A DNA stretch of 64,000 nt from Liolophura sinensis (taxonomy: Eukaryota > Mollusca > Polyplacophora > Chitonida > Chitonidae), in NCBI RefSeq assembly GCF_032854445.1, contig NC_088300.1, positions 63,030,984 through 63,094,983 of the forward strand, in the 5' to 3' direction. The translations under genes were made by a program, and so were the position numbers. Within the stretch, counting starts at the first letter, position 1. Every line of letters begins with the position of its first letter. Shown in pieces: positions 47,802 to 59,810 of this stretch. Under the pieces are notes generated by a model, which saw only the letters and a list, made by a program, of their open reading frames with translations, searched no databases and was not told the DNA's origin.

Positions 47802-48380
47802 TTATCGGTGGGCTCTAGCTCTGGACTTCGCCTTGGGTTTAGGACGACGTGCTGATTTAGCTGCCTTCTTCTTAGGAGACTTCCTCTTGGGTTTACGAGC
47901 TGGTTTTCTGGCTGTCTTCTTTTTGGGTGACCTCCTCTTCTTCGGAGATTTCCTGGCAGCCTTCTTCTTTGGGGACTTCCTTTTCTTGGTGGTGGATCTC
48001 TTTACCTTTCTGGGAGACTTTCCTTTCCTTTTCGGTGACTTCTTTCCTTTCTTTGCTAGGGCTTTGCCGATGCGGAACGACCCATTTGCTCCTTTGGCGT
48101 TGGCACTGCGCAGCAAGACTCCCTTCTCCACACCGGACCTCAGAGCGTTGCGTAAACGGGCGTTGACTTGGGATGTTTCGTTCCCCACATCAAAGTTGGC
48201 CAAGATGTACTGTAAGATCTTCTGACGTGAAGAACCGCCACGCTCCTTCAAAGCGGCAATGGCTGAGCGGATCATCTCCACATACGGTGGGTGAGTGGGT
48301 GGTGGCCTGGGCTGACGCTTCCGTTTCTGAACCGGAGCGGACCTAGGTGGACTGGCTGACCTTGAGGCAGGCGTCGACAT
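47802..48380 (-). CDS. Linker histone H1 with SPKK-rich tail
   Basis: This single-exon gene encodes 192 residues. H1 binds the nucleosome dyad and linker DNA and compacts chromatin in the nucleus. Residues 1-28 are a Ser/Pro/Arg tail. Residues 29-106 are the winged-helix domain (HPPYVEMIRSAIAALKERGG, SSRQKILQYILANF, ARLRNALRSGVEKGVLL, GANGSFRIGK). Residues 107-192 are Lys/Arg-rich with six Ser-Pro-Lys/Arg motifs, at S115, S122, S136, S145, S151 and S168. There is no Cys. SRQKILQYILANF and GSFRIGK resemble the H1.0-like (orphon) type, while the dense SPKK tail and high Arg recall sperm H1 and protamine-like proteins of marine invertebrates. The stem-loop points to S-phase expression. No core histone genes are in the window, so it stands alone here. 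Confidence 0.93.
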   Translation of the reverse strand: MSTPASRSASPPRSAPVQKRKRQPRPPPTHPPYVEMIRSAIAALKERGGSSRQKILQYILANFDVGNETSQVNARLRNALRSGVEKGVLLRSANAKGANGSFRIGKALAKKGKKSPKRKGKSPRKVKRSTTKKRKSPKKKAARKSPKKRRSPKKKTARKPARKPKRKSPKKKAAKSARRPKPKAKSRARAHR

Positions 48381-48449
48381 AGTGAAGCTAAGTGGTGTAT
48401 CAAGGGTAAAATGGTACTGAGAATGATGGCTGGTGCAAATGGCTTGGCT

Positions 48450-48474
48450 GATATATCCTCACAGCGCGGACGTC
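48450..48474 (-). promoter_or_regulatory. H1 promoter: TATA-like box and CRE-like site
   Basis: On the minus strand ggatatatcagc (TATA-like, 48450-48457) lies about 70 bases before the ATG. A palindromic gacgtc (48469-48474) lies just upstream in a G+C-rich patch. The spacing fits a short 5' leader of about 40 bases. This is inferred from position and motif. Confidence 0.5.
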
Positions 48475-48489
48475 AGCGAGATTCAGCTG

Positions 48490-50647
48490 CTCGGTGCGCG
48501 GAAAGATATCGTCTCGCTACATTTTCTGTGCTTCTTTGGTGTATAAAATCCGTGAATTTTCGGAATTAAACTTCCCTTTTCTTTCGAAATTAATATTTAG
48601 TAGAAAGAAAGATGAACAGAGATTTAGTTTATTACACCATTACTTGCCCAAAGTGTTTCCAACCACGACAACATGACGGATTCCCTCGACGTAATTATAG
48701 TTTTTCTCAATACATTTGTATAAATAATTTTTGGACATCTGTTTTTAAAATTTTTGCCGATATCTTTTCGAAATTTTTGGACTTGACCATTTCTAGACAA
48801 CATTTGTAACACAGTTTGAAGTTTTAGCACATTAACAGTTATCTTAGTGTAAGTACACATGACTATAAACTTACAACGACAGCTGTTCACGACTCCACTG
48901 AGCTGTTCAGGTCTCGTGACGAAAAAAAAAAATTATGCAATTTTAGAATTTCACTTCTTCGTTACAGATCATGTTCATAAGAAATAATCACACTGTAAAC
49001 GCCGAGATAAAGAAAGAAATCTGCTATTGAAAACATATAGACTTGTTTGAACTTAATGTATATGGTGAGGCCTTTGTTCGCGTTAGACCCAGAAGGACAC
49101 ACTGCTATTCTTACTGCAATAAATGATGATTCTTCAGGCACAACTCAGTATTCTAAAATTGCAATAAAACTAAGTGAAATAAGAATTCAGTTTTATTTTC
49201 AGTCAGCATCTCGAAAAATAATATCATATATGTTAAATTGCATGGGTTAAGAAAATTATATCCAGCCGTACACTTTTTCTGTCAATAAAATTTTTGTGGC
49301 AACGAACAGTTGCATTTTAACAATATAGGCCTATAGGTATACCTGTGTTTCAGAGCTGAAATATTTCTATATTGTTCTTTTTTTTCATATTTCTGTGTAT
49401 TTTAACTGATGTGGGTTATTTTGTCTGGAATAAGAAAAAAATATTATTAGGTGTACTCATAGATTCAGTGGGCCTATAGGCCTACATGTAGGCTTTTATG
49501 TACAGTGGGCTAGATCCAAGAATTTGTGGCTCTTGAAAAAGCGAAGCTCGTAGCTATTTGATGCTGTTCATCGCATGCATGACATGCATAAATCTTTACG
49601 CCTATATGGGGTGTCAGACATGTACATGTACATGCATCTAGGCCTTTTTAGCCTAGGCCTCTAGGCCTATATATGTTTACACTTTAAAACATACGATGCA
49701 CAAATCTACGGCAGGCCTACATAGTAATATGCATTGTTTCAATATCTAAGATGTAAAATTCACACTGTTGTAAATATTACATGCGGTAGTATTCGTTTAT
49801 AAACATATACCGCTGTGTTGTAAGACATGTATTGGTAGGACTACTTCATAACACCGCCATTTTTTGTATTTTTTTTTAACGGGGAAACAAGAGTTATCGG
49901 CCCTGACCTATGAGCTTTCTCTACGCGACATAGGCGAATTTATATAACAAACAGTAATAATTTAGGGGGGGGGAGAGATTAGCACACAAAAATTGTCTCA
50001 AAACTAAATTATAAAGAATATACATGGTGACAAACCTGCTGACGTACATATGTATATGTATACATGTCAGTAAGATTTGTCACCTACGAAGTTGTACTAA
50101 GCGACAGGGCGGCATTCAAATAAGTGAGCTTTCACAATACATGCATAACCAATGTGGGGATTAATCAAGATCAACACTTTTGGTTGAAAGAAAAATGATC
50201 TGATTATATTATATTGTCTATTCCTACATGTTGCATGCAATGACGTTTTGTTGGTAGCTGTATGGTAATTTAGGCCCTATTGTTCAGTGTAAGAGAAAAA
50301 TTACCTAATTCCCTCCTGTTTTTATATGCTGAAGAGCTATGCGTGATGGTTTGCATTCTTTACATGGGCAAAAAACTCGTCTGAGTGATTTGTTGATCGA
50401 CTGGCGTCACTCTAGCATGCATGCTGATATTCCATAGAAAACATATCATCACAAGGCCATATTGACTTCTGCAGGCTGTAATCGGAGAACGAACGTCTTC
50501 TTTCATCACTTTAAGAGCCTTTCAGTCAATCTGAGATCAAAATGAATTTTAAAAAAATTCGGAGTATCCAGAATTTCTCAACGCGTAAAAAAAATATGCG
50601 CAGTTAAAAGAGATACGTAGTAGTTTACTGTCTAAATCTAATTAAAT
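48490..50647. other. Unassigned DNA with AGGCCT cluster
   Basis: No gene supported. A cluster of short palindromes (AGGCCT, TACATGTA) occupies 49327-49718 and is described among the findings. Confidence 0.5.
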
Positions 50648-50787
50648 GTGGGAAGCCTGCGGATGGGCCTGGGTTTCCCCCGGGCTCTGTCCTTGTTCCA
50701 CCCACCATAATGCTGGCCGAACTCGTATAAGTGAAATATTCTTGAGTACGGTGTAAAACACCGATCAAATAAATAAATAAATAAATC
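50648..50787 (+). mobile_element. SINE family B, 3' part
   Basis: The sequence reads gtgggaagcctgcggatgg, ctgggtttcccccgggctct, gtgaaatattcttgagtacg, then accgatcaaataaataaata. Confidence 0.88.
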
Positions 50788-50860
50788 TGATTAAGTGTTG
50801 AACTGAACAGCTGTGGTCAGGCCGATCACTCACAGCAGGGTATATTACATCAATGAGGCC

Positions 50861-51240
50861 AAGGCATGTCACTGGCGGTAAAGCATATCACTGCCATCAA
50901 GGCATGTCCTTGCATGGCGGTAAGGTATATTACTGCCATCAAGGCATGTCCTTGTATGCCGGTAAGGCATATAACTGGCAGTGTAAGGCATATCATTGGC
51001 GGTATAAGGTATATCACCGCATGGCTCATAATGTACACATGCACACATCACTGGAACAAGGCATATCACTGGCGCTAAGACATGTCACTTGTGCAAATCC
51101 ATCACGAGCACCAAGGCATATCAGTTGCGCCAAGGCATATCAGTGGCGCCAAGGCATATCAGTGGCGCCAAGGTATATAAGTGGCACCAAAAGATATCAC
51201 TGGCGCCAGGTTATGTCACTTAGGCCGTGGCACATGAGAA
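50861..51240. repeat. Minisatellite 2 (about 20-bp period)
   Basis: About 17 units of the type aaggcatatcactggcgcc. The left part alternates two variants (aaggcatgtccttgcatgg and aaggtatattactgccatc) in a 42-base higher-order pattern. The right part (51113-51208) is a regular 19-20 base repeat with GGCGCC at the junctions. The reverse complement matches the core of minisatellite 1. Confidence 0.93.
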
Positions 51241-52929
51241 ACGCCAAGATATTTTTGGAAAGTTTAGCAATCACGCAGATCAAAATATATGACCGACGCT
51301 ATACTAACGCCAAGGCAATTTATCCAGTGGACCATTGCAGACAATACAAGCTATGCAATGTTTTGACGAGAGTAGAGTTCCTCTTTTTTCCCCGATTTAT
51401 AAAAATATGATTCTTAACTAGGCACCAAATATGTGGAAATGATTTTGGCTCGCGTATTTATTATTATGAAGGGAATACCCACAAGAAAACGTCTTAAAAT
51501 AGCAAAATCTGCTATTTTGATAAAACAAAAAGTATAAATCACATTTCTCCAATTTTATACACACAAATTCTTCTGGAATTGTACTTCATATATTCAAGTA
51601 AGTTTGACTTGATTTTTTGCATGAAAAAATTACACCTCACTGCTGTTTTTCCTATCTAGCTGTAAGACGAGAACATTTCAGTGCCTCTGCTATGTGTACA
51701 TGTTCAAAGATTGCGTCTGTCAGTTACGCCTGACCATTTTAAAGTTGGATTCTGCTATGTGGATTGAACATTTCAACCTTTTTATACCAGTGTTAGGGGG
51801 ACAAATTCAATGAAACCATCAGGCACTTCGAGAGCAATTCAGTTCTTGTGTTATGTTAAAAAAAGCAACTAAAAGAGTGCATCGGGCATTTACTCTAAAG
51901 GTTTTCTGTTGTCAATGCCAAATGTGGCTTTCGTCCATGGTTATCGGATCTTCACAATGAATAAACATGTCAAGTGCTATATGGTTTGCGCACGCGTCAA
52001 AACTGACACTAGCTTCCTCAATCAGTTACAGACGGGTTGTTATTGTATTGACCGACGAGGACATTTTCCGGGTCAGTTATAGGGCATCTGTTGACATCCA
52101 CAAACCGTCATATTGTATGGGTCGTTTTTAGGTTTGAGTGTATACAGACGAAATCAGGACCGATCATGCAAGTCTCCACGTTGGGTTAGCGACCAATACC
52201 CAACGGGAGATGTTGTGTGCTCGAAGAGTGTCAGTTCGTAAGCAAATAAAACACATATAGATTCTAACCGTCGTGAACATTTAATTACTTACGTATGCTG
52301 ACGAGCATAAAAAAAAATAAAATGAAAAAAAAAAGCCATAGTTTTCTGGTTTCTCTGAATTCATATCAAGCGGAAATGTACATTTACTTCCCACCACATC
52401 TATCCACAAAACTTCACAAACAGGATATCGTCGAGATCCCAAAATAGAGTGCAGTTTTGTATTTAACACCATGAAGTACAGCTCGGTCACCTTGACTCGG
52501 GATGACAAAGATACAGTTCCTTATACTTCCATACTAACGGCATAGTGATGAACATTCTTACACAATCGTACCCGCTTGGCCCTCGACCATCTGTGTTCGC
52601 GCGTTGGAACCCAGCTATATCCAATTGGTCCAGATCTGTTTTTTTAAAGTCGGGATATTTTTAAGTTACATCACACTTTCTCCATCCATAAACCTAAAGA
52701 CCATCGAGGAAATGAAATATTATAGAGTGTAACGTTATTTCGCAATAGTAAAAATACGAAACAGAAAAAAAAATCAACTCACGACATACAGTCAACCAGG
52801 TTGAGCACTCAGTTACAATATAAATTAAGTCTGACAATATCAGAGGATACTTAAGATGGCCCCTGCAATAGCAAATAAGGTTCATTTTTTCTTTGACCTA
52901 TTCATATCATTTAGTTTGCTTTTCAAAGC
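51241..52929. other. Unassigned DNA
   Basis: Nothing that I can name. The 185-codon frame that enters from the left (50853-51410) is produced by the minisatellite. Confidence 0.5.
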
Positions 52930-53198
52930 TTTTTTTTTTTTTTTTTTGATTGATGTTTTACGCTGTACTCAAGAATATTTCACTTATACGACGGCGGCCA
53001 GAATTATGGTGGGTGGAAACCGGGCAGAGCCCGGGGGAAACCCACGACCATCCGCAGGTTGCTGGCAGACCTTCCCACGTACGGCCGGAGAGGAAGTCAG
53101 CATGAGCTGGTCTTGAACTCACAGCGACCGCATTGGTGAGAGGCTTCTGGGTCATTACGCTGCACTAGCGTGCTAAACGACTGAGCCACGGAGGCCCC
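52930..53198 (-). mobile_element. SINE family B, full length
   Basis: The longest family copy in the window. It has an oligo-T start (its tail), then gatgttttacgctgtactca, ttatacgacggcggccagaa, cccacgaccatccgcaggtt, cgtacggccggagaggaagt, cagcgaccgcattggtgag and gagccacggaggcccc. The right end is the tRNA-like head on the element's own strand. No clear target-site duplication. Confidence 0.92.
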
Positions 53199-55029
53199 CT
53201 TATCTTGTAGCTACGATATATATTTAGTATATATGTATATTTACATATGGATGTCAAACACTATAAGAACTCTTTACTTCACACTGAGGAAGAAAAATGT
53301 TTTGTTGTAAAGCGAACTGAAAATGCGCCGTTGTGGCGGTGATACATTTTGCAAGCTCATCTGGTTCCAACCAGTCTCAGGACTTTGGCACTTGCAATGA
53401 CGACTGCGTGTAAACCAGACCAGATTTAGGAATCACATACAATTAACGATGCCAGTATTCCCTAGAAGTATATTTACATCCTGCTTAATTAAACGTTCCA
53501 TTAAGCACTTTCATTAATTCTCCATGTTCTCCGACATGGTGGACAACCGTTCTACAGCACGTCCGGTGTGAGATTCGCTCCGGCTCTAGTCGTCAATACA
53601 GGACGGATGTTCGTTATAAACCTACAGAAGCAGAAAATCCAAACAGCTGTTTCCTGGCGGGCACTAAGCGCTGACACTCACTGTGCAATAAAACCCTGCT
53701 GATATTGTGGACTATACGAGCCACATTGCAATAAAGAGAAAAATCCAATAGTATTATATTGTATATGGCGAATATTTACTGCGTTGTATTCCAGATTTTC
53801 ATATCATCATGTATACTGTTCATAGTAATTTGAACCAATGAACACAGCTAACATCCATTGGGCCTCTCAATCATCATTAAAAACTGTTCACTGAATCATT
53901 TTACTTAACTCTTTTCTAATTTCTTACTCGTTTGATGTTTGGTTTTGCGAGAAAAGTTGTTTTGGGAACTGATCTTGCGTTATTTGACATGGAACGCCCT
54001 TTGTCGTTGTGGATTTTTATACGAATATAACAAACCTGTGCTTCCACTGAACAGTTGTACGTAATAGACAAGTACAGTGTTGGGCCGAAAAGCAATTAAC
54101 TACAGTTTGACTCTACATCTATACCAGTGTTAGAAGTCGGTTTTCGGCCCAGTACGAGTGGTGTAATACGAATATCTCTTACCAAACCAAGAAATGTACG
54201 GAAACCAAGAAAATCTGAGGCCACCCAGGCCGCTGTCAGTCAGCCAGGAAATTCTGTTCTGTTCGACCAAGTGTAGGATGTTCGCCATATAACTCGGTTT
54301 TATTCTTGTTGTGATAAATTATACCAGGCTAGCAAATGTTGGCTATTAAACCATTTTTATGCTAACTGCATAGTATATGACAGAATGAAAAGTGTGCCTC
54401 ATGCTGATTTATGTTTGTTTTATTTCATTCCTTACATGTTGAAGGTATTAGAAATGGTGCCTATCTCTATGCTGAGGTAAATAAAGATGGTCGATACTGA
54501 GTAGCAGTTAAGGTGAATTACCCGGTGTTACCGAAAAGATCTTTGATGTTCCGCGGAAGCTGTACGCCTTTGACGTTTCGCAGATTTTTTTTCTGTGTTA
54601 AAATTCTATAAAAACTGCAATCAAACCTCAAACATCTGGATGCATTTGTCAAAGCTTTGTATACTTTTCAAGAAAATGCAGGTTTAGGAGTTTGTACTTT
54701 TGCTTAGGAAAGATGATCATATCTCACCTCGATGCATCTTTGTTGGCGGAGTAGTTTCTATTTTTTCACACACTAATTCACACATAAGGTAATTGAACAT
54801 GAATTTAAATATTTAAATACGATTTAATTCATACCAATGATATCATTTATGAATAGTGCCTTTTTTCTCTCTATTACATTGGAACATATCAATATTGAGG
54901 ACCAGAATCATGTGAAAATGGGATATGCTCTCTGTGAGGTAATCGTAACAGTATCCATTACTTCTGTCTAATGTACCTATAAAGACGTACTTCAGTGCAT
55001 TTGACGGAGTGGTTTTAAATCGTCTGTTT
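53199..55029. other. Unassigned DNA
   Basis: No gene or repeat recognised. Confidence 0.5.
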
Positions 55030-55345
55030 CATAAGGAAGAGCCCGGGATCAAGCCGAGTCGCCAATATTTCGGCCTGAAAACCACTGAACACACTTAGTA
55101 CAAGTGTACTTCCAAGGTTGGACGCTCGTGCCAAGGGACTAGGCCAAGAACTGGGCAGACCGGTGTCACTAAATTGTGACTGGTTGAACCGTCACGTTTG
55201 GTGGCTTCGGCATAGCGTTTCAATGAGGCAGCATCTTAAATGTGAAACCAGCATTGGTACTACTTGGATATTACCATCATATATTGATTTGCTCGAAACA
55301 ATACTGAAAGTGGTGTTAAACCAAAACAATCAAAGATACAACCAA
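55030..55345 (+). mobile_element. SINE family D
   Basis: The left part reads gagcccgggatcaagccgag. The right part reads catcttaaatgtgaaaccag, cattggtactacttggatat, ctgaaagtggtgttaaacca and aaacaatcaaa, the ending of a SINE type common in marine invertebrates. The 90-codon frame over it is not a gene. Confidence 0.65.
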
Positions 55346-55734
55346 GCAAATAAACATATCGTGGCCGGTATAGTCCTCCTGGATCTGTAACCTTCCAAAG
55401 GCGATGACGTAGCATAATGTGGATGAACATGTGATAATACTATATTTGATATATCTGTTGTTGTGCAGAGAATTGCGCTCGTCGTCTGAAAGTCAAGTTT
55501 TATAGAATGCTTGACATATATGTGCACGTGCATGTTTTTCAGTTTAACCACTATATAGAGGCAGCGAAATGTAGCTCAGAGAGTAACTTAAGTAACCATA
55601 TAACCACGAAACATACGGGGTGTCGGTTTATGCCTTCCTTGAAGAGGAAATTTAAATTCTCCCCCTCTCCGCAGGGTCGACGGGTCGCAGTGGTGTCGTT
55701 GGTGAAATCTAATGTTCGTTGAAGACATACCACT

Positions 55735-55930
55735 GCCCTCCACGAATATGGCGCCCAAGTCCATGTCACACGTGAGGAAAGTTCGTCAGTAACTTGCCAA
55801 AGACTGGTGGTTTGATGTGGGCAAGTCGGTTTCTCTGCCAATAATATTGGCGGCCATCGTATACAAGCGAAAAACTCTTGACGATGGCGTTAAACAGCAG
55901 TTAATCAACCAATTAATTCATCAATGTTTA
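55735..55930 (+). mobile_element. SINE family E
   Basis: The sequence reads tcacacgtgaggaaagttcg, tcagtaacttgccaaagact, ggtggtttgatgtgggcaag, ggcggccatcgtatacaagc and gatggcgttaaacagcagtt, then a tail of aatcaaccaattaattc. Relatives lie inside array 1. Confidence 0.75.
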
Positions 55931-57904
55931 ACACGATTAAAAGACGAGCTAAAGTACAGTGATCTGAAGAAATTCTTATTCCAGGTGCATACATATCTCC
56001 AGGGCATCAAAACATCAGGTGTGATTGTATGCGGTCCACACCAGGAGATTGTATACAGCTGATTCAATTTGGATAACAGGGCGGTCAGCGGTCAGCACGG
56101 ATGTATCCACCTGACAGGGTCGCGGAGCCAAGCTATTGATTTCCAATTGCTTACTAATGATTACATTAACGAAATCGAGATGGTTTGAAATGAGAATCAA
56201 TTCACCAGACTGTGGTCTCTTCATTGACGAAAATAGTATTCCACTTGGAGTGCTCCTTAAATAAACTGCAATTTTACAGCGTGCTGATTTGGATGCGCTA
56301 AGCAGTCGTCTCCTATCAAAACCATTAACGTTCTGGAGCATTGGGAAATCAATTACGTATCGCTTGATTTAGAGAGGTGGGCATCCGAGTTAGATAAACA
56401 CCGACATTCAGTCAGATGTGAACTTATCGTGCCTCGGCACACCTATCATCCATCTTTGAAGCTGAAAAGGTCCACGGCGATGATGCAAAGACGAAGCTGT
56501 CACGTCATGCCAAGGAAGAAGTCTCTACAACGACATGTATACGTTTGGCACGCCATGCGGGGAACGTCGCTCTGTTGCTAACTGTCACACACAATTTCCC
56601 CTCCCCCCCAAATCCCCTGTCGTGCTCTGTGAGGTTTTACACAAACTCACAGCTGTAGCATTAACCCCTCTGGCGGCAGACAAAATAACCAGTGACACTT
56701 CATGGGCATCCACATGGAATTTCGTGCACTGGAAAAATTCTTTGCCTGGTTACATAATAGCCATCATAATTAGTCTTCATTGGAGTATATTTTCTTTCGT
56801 GTTTCCCTTTGATAAGCTTTGCTTCGGTGACCTGAGTGTCAACGTCCGCTGTAAAGAGCAGTGTTTTCATCATTTTGACACGTTACGCACACCGTTGAGT
56901 CCAATAGTCGGACAAGTCACGCTACCATCAAAGCTTCCCGAAATGTTCATGTTGATCAATACGTATATTTGGGTTGCTGATGATCAGAACATTCGTTATA
57001 GGGTCTCAAATATAATGTTGATCAGCATTTAGAATATGTAGAATGATACAGATGTAATGATGATGAAGACGTATGTTTGCGCTAACGTAAATAATGTTGA
57101 TCAACACGTAAGTTGAATAAAACTGCAAATATAATGTTAATTGATTTACAGATACAATATTGATAACATATCTGCAATAAAGCTGCAAATATTAACGTGT
57201 TGTATACATGCTGATTAGCACGGATGTTATTCAGCGCTAACAGGTTGAAGAATTGTAATGACAATGAAACAGTAAAGTTAACTGTGCCTGAATACCAGGT
57301 AACAGTACCTGTTCCACACAGAGAGTTCCTCTCTCTGACAAAGCCGTCAAACTTCAGAACTCCAAATATTAACTATAGAACTAATTTTTCCTTTCATTTT
57401 GACGAAATTTTAACTGCAAAAATGTGTTAACCCAAGGCATAAAATATCGATCAAAATAAAATTTCATCCAAAGCAAATATTTTATGTCAAGATATAAAAT
57501 TTTATTCAGTACAAGTTTTCATTCAAGAAACCACTAACATATAAACTCTCAGTATTTCACTGTCGAACTTTCAGTTACGCCAGAGAATCCGGAGTGCATT
57601 GCAAGAATCCTCTGAGAGGAAATGGGCTTGTTACTTACATGAGCTGCTGTAATAAAGTCGCCATATACTGAGAAAAGTCTGAACTTTTCGGAGATGGGGT
57701 TTAACCTAGATTTTGAGTACAAATTTAAAATTCCATACACCACATATACAGTCAAAATATTGCTAAAGGCTCCTTGCTTTTCTAAAACTGTACATGTATA
57801 TTAGACTTCGTTAATTACCGTTGAATAGTGCTAAAAAGGTCCCCGCAAGGTACGGATTATGGTAAAGACTTGTCTTACGTCTTCATCTTGAGCTGTCTCC
57901 ACAT
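55931..57904. other. Unassigned DNA
   Basis: A 165-codon + frame lies at 56535-57032 with no motif I recognise. From 56948 to 57240 there are loose repeats of atgttgatca and of aataaarctgcaaatat. I call no gene. Confidence 0.4.
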
Positions 57905-58395
57905 GAAAATCTTCGACACAGATCCCGGAATTTTTTAAACCAACAAAAAAATCTGGGATTATAAGGTGTTTTTCTTTGGTAGAGATTTTAGGTTTTGTTT
58001 CTGTTCTAGTTCCAAAGCTTTCTCTAACATTTTCTACTTTAGATTCCGAGATTTTCTAATGTATATATTCTGTGTTTTTTTTTTAACTAGATGTTTTTGT
58101 CTACCAAAGATTTCTGGGATTTCGACTACCACAGATTCCGAATTTCGCCTGCCATTCACTCAGACGTTTTGTCTGTCACGGATCCCGGTGTTTTTTCTGT
58201 TACAGAATGCTGTTCTTTTACCTTCCAGAGATTCCGGAATTTCTCCTGTCGCAGGGTCCGCAGTTTTCGCAACACATCCAGATATGACTGGGGTTTTCCT
58301 AACACAGATTTTTGCGGTAACCACTTACCATTTCTGGGTTATATTGTCTACCAACAGCTTCTAAACTTATCCACGCTTTTTACTACCACCCAGTT
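57905..58395. repeat. Degenerate minisatellite (about 24-bp period)
   Basis: Repeated variants of acagattccgggattttttct, such as acagattccgaatttcgcct, acggatcccggtgttttttc and agagattccggaatttctcc. Unit lengths range from about 23 to 33 bases. Two overlapping long + frames (132 and 127 codons) arise from the repeat. Confidence 0.75.
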
Positions 58396-59629
58396 TCCAC
58401 TTTCTGAATGCTGTTTAAAACTGAGAGCAGTTAAAAAAGCCATCGTTTTCTACGGACGTAAGAAATACAGATAGTTTTTCGCAAATGACGCTGAAGAGTC
58501 ATCACGACACGACTCAAATGATCGGCTCGTTGATGTGAAAAGCTTGTAAGATTATCATCAGCGTTTGTTACTGATGTTTGATGATCACAAAGGCTTATCC
58601 CTTGTGCCCTTTCCCTTAAGGCATTAGGCTGTGATTCCGGTTTTCCGATTAAAATATCCCCACGTCCTTTAGTGCCTTTCTCTTTCCTCGCATTACATTC
58701 GCTTGTCCTTCAGACAAGGACATTGTTCAATACCAAACCCTTTTTCGGTGTGTCTTCTTGCCGCGACTCTCTCTTCCTCCAGCAGCCTGATACCGATGGG
58801 GTGTGTACATTGCACTGTGATGTCAGACAGGTTCTTAACGCCACAGAAAAGGAGGCGGGGTTGGGGGGAGATGGGCTGTGGGCAGTCTACTAACACCCTA
58901 CCGCCTACACCAAGGATCCAAGAATCATTATTGCCGTGCCTCTGGTAATACACATTGTTATACAGGCTGTCGATATCTGGGATTCATCCAAGGTTTAGGG
59001 TGGGAGGAATCGGAGATCAGCGGAGGCTCATACGAGTGACGGGAGGGATGGGAACAGCATACAGGTCTGCATGATCACCATAATTCTGGTGGCCGATCTC
59101 CAACCCGGACAGCAGTAATCTGCATGACTACTGACACCTGACCAATGACGATAACATAATGAAACCACACCTCATCAATCGAAACGCTTTGGTCTTATAC
59201 ATTAAAGCTGTGTTAGAATATACACTGCAACTAACGTAAAATTTCGTTCGGACATAATGTACTTTTTCTTCTTAACACTCGATGTGAGTTATGACAACCT
59301 GCAAAGGAGAAAAAGGCTTTTGACAACAAGGTAATAAAGCAGCGTTCTGCCAAAATAGGATGTACAGGGTAAGTCAGTATTTCACTTAGTCCTGGCTGAA
59401 AACCTGTACCTGCATTTATCAAATGCGTGAAGCCTTAAGTCAAAAATTCTGACACGGCTACAATTAAAAGCTTTTGCGCTTGGAAATTCAGAATTTACGA
59501 ACTGATTCTTTACTGTGGAACGTTGTAGTTCTTTCCTGTTCTGAGTTTGGCTTTTTGAAATACTGCAATTTATGACAAACTTGCTTGATAAATACTTTAT
59601 TTAATATCTTAAGATTTACACAGCTCAAG
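58396..59629. other. Unassigned DNA
   Basis: No gene supported. Three open frames of 73-86 codons overlap at 58672-58953 but show no family features. Confidence 0.45.
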
Positions 59630-59810
59630 CCCTGTGAGCGCATGCTGGTTTCCTCCCTGTCTGCTAGCTACCTCCGCATGGTCCTGGGTCTCTCCTGGGC
59701 TCTGCCCAGTTTCTTCCTTCTGTAATGCTGGCCTTCGTAATATAAGTGAAATATTCTTGAGTACGCCGTAAAACATCAATCAAATAAATAAGCAAATAAA
59801 ACTTAAGACA
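59630..59810 (+). mobile_element. SINE family B copy
   Basis: The sequence reads gcgcatgctggtttcctccc, tgggctctgcccagtttctt, aagtgaaatattcttgagta, then catcaatcaaataaataagc. Confidence 0.85.

Noticed and set aside
47833-48225. 130-codon plus-strand frame opposite histone H1
   Set aside because: It is the antisense shadow of the Lys-rich H1 tail (Phe/Leu-rich product).
50853-51410. 185-codon frame at 51 kb
   Set aside because: It is produced by the 20-base minisatellite, and its peptide is simply the translated repeat.
56535-57032. 165-codon plus-strand open frame
   Set aside because: No domain, no conserved motif and no splice or promoter support. The region ends in loose repeats.
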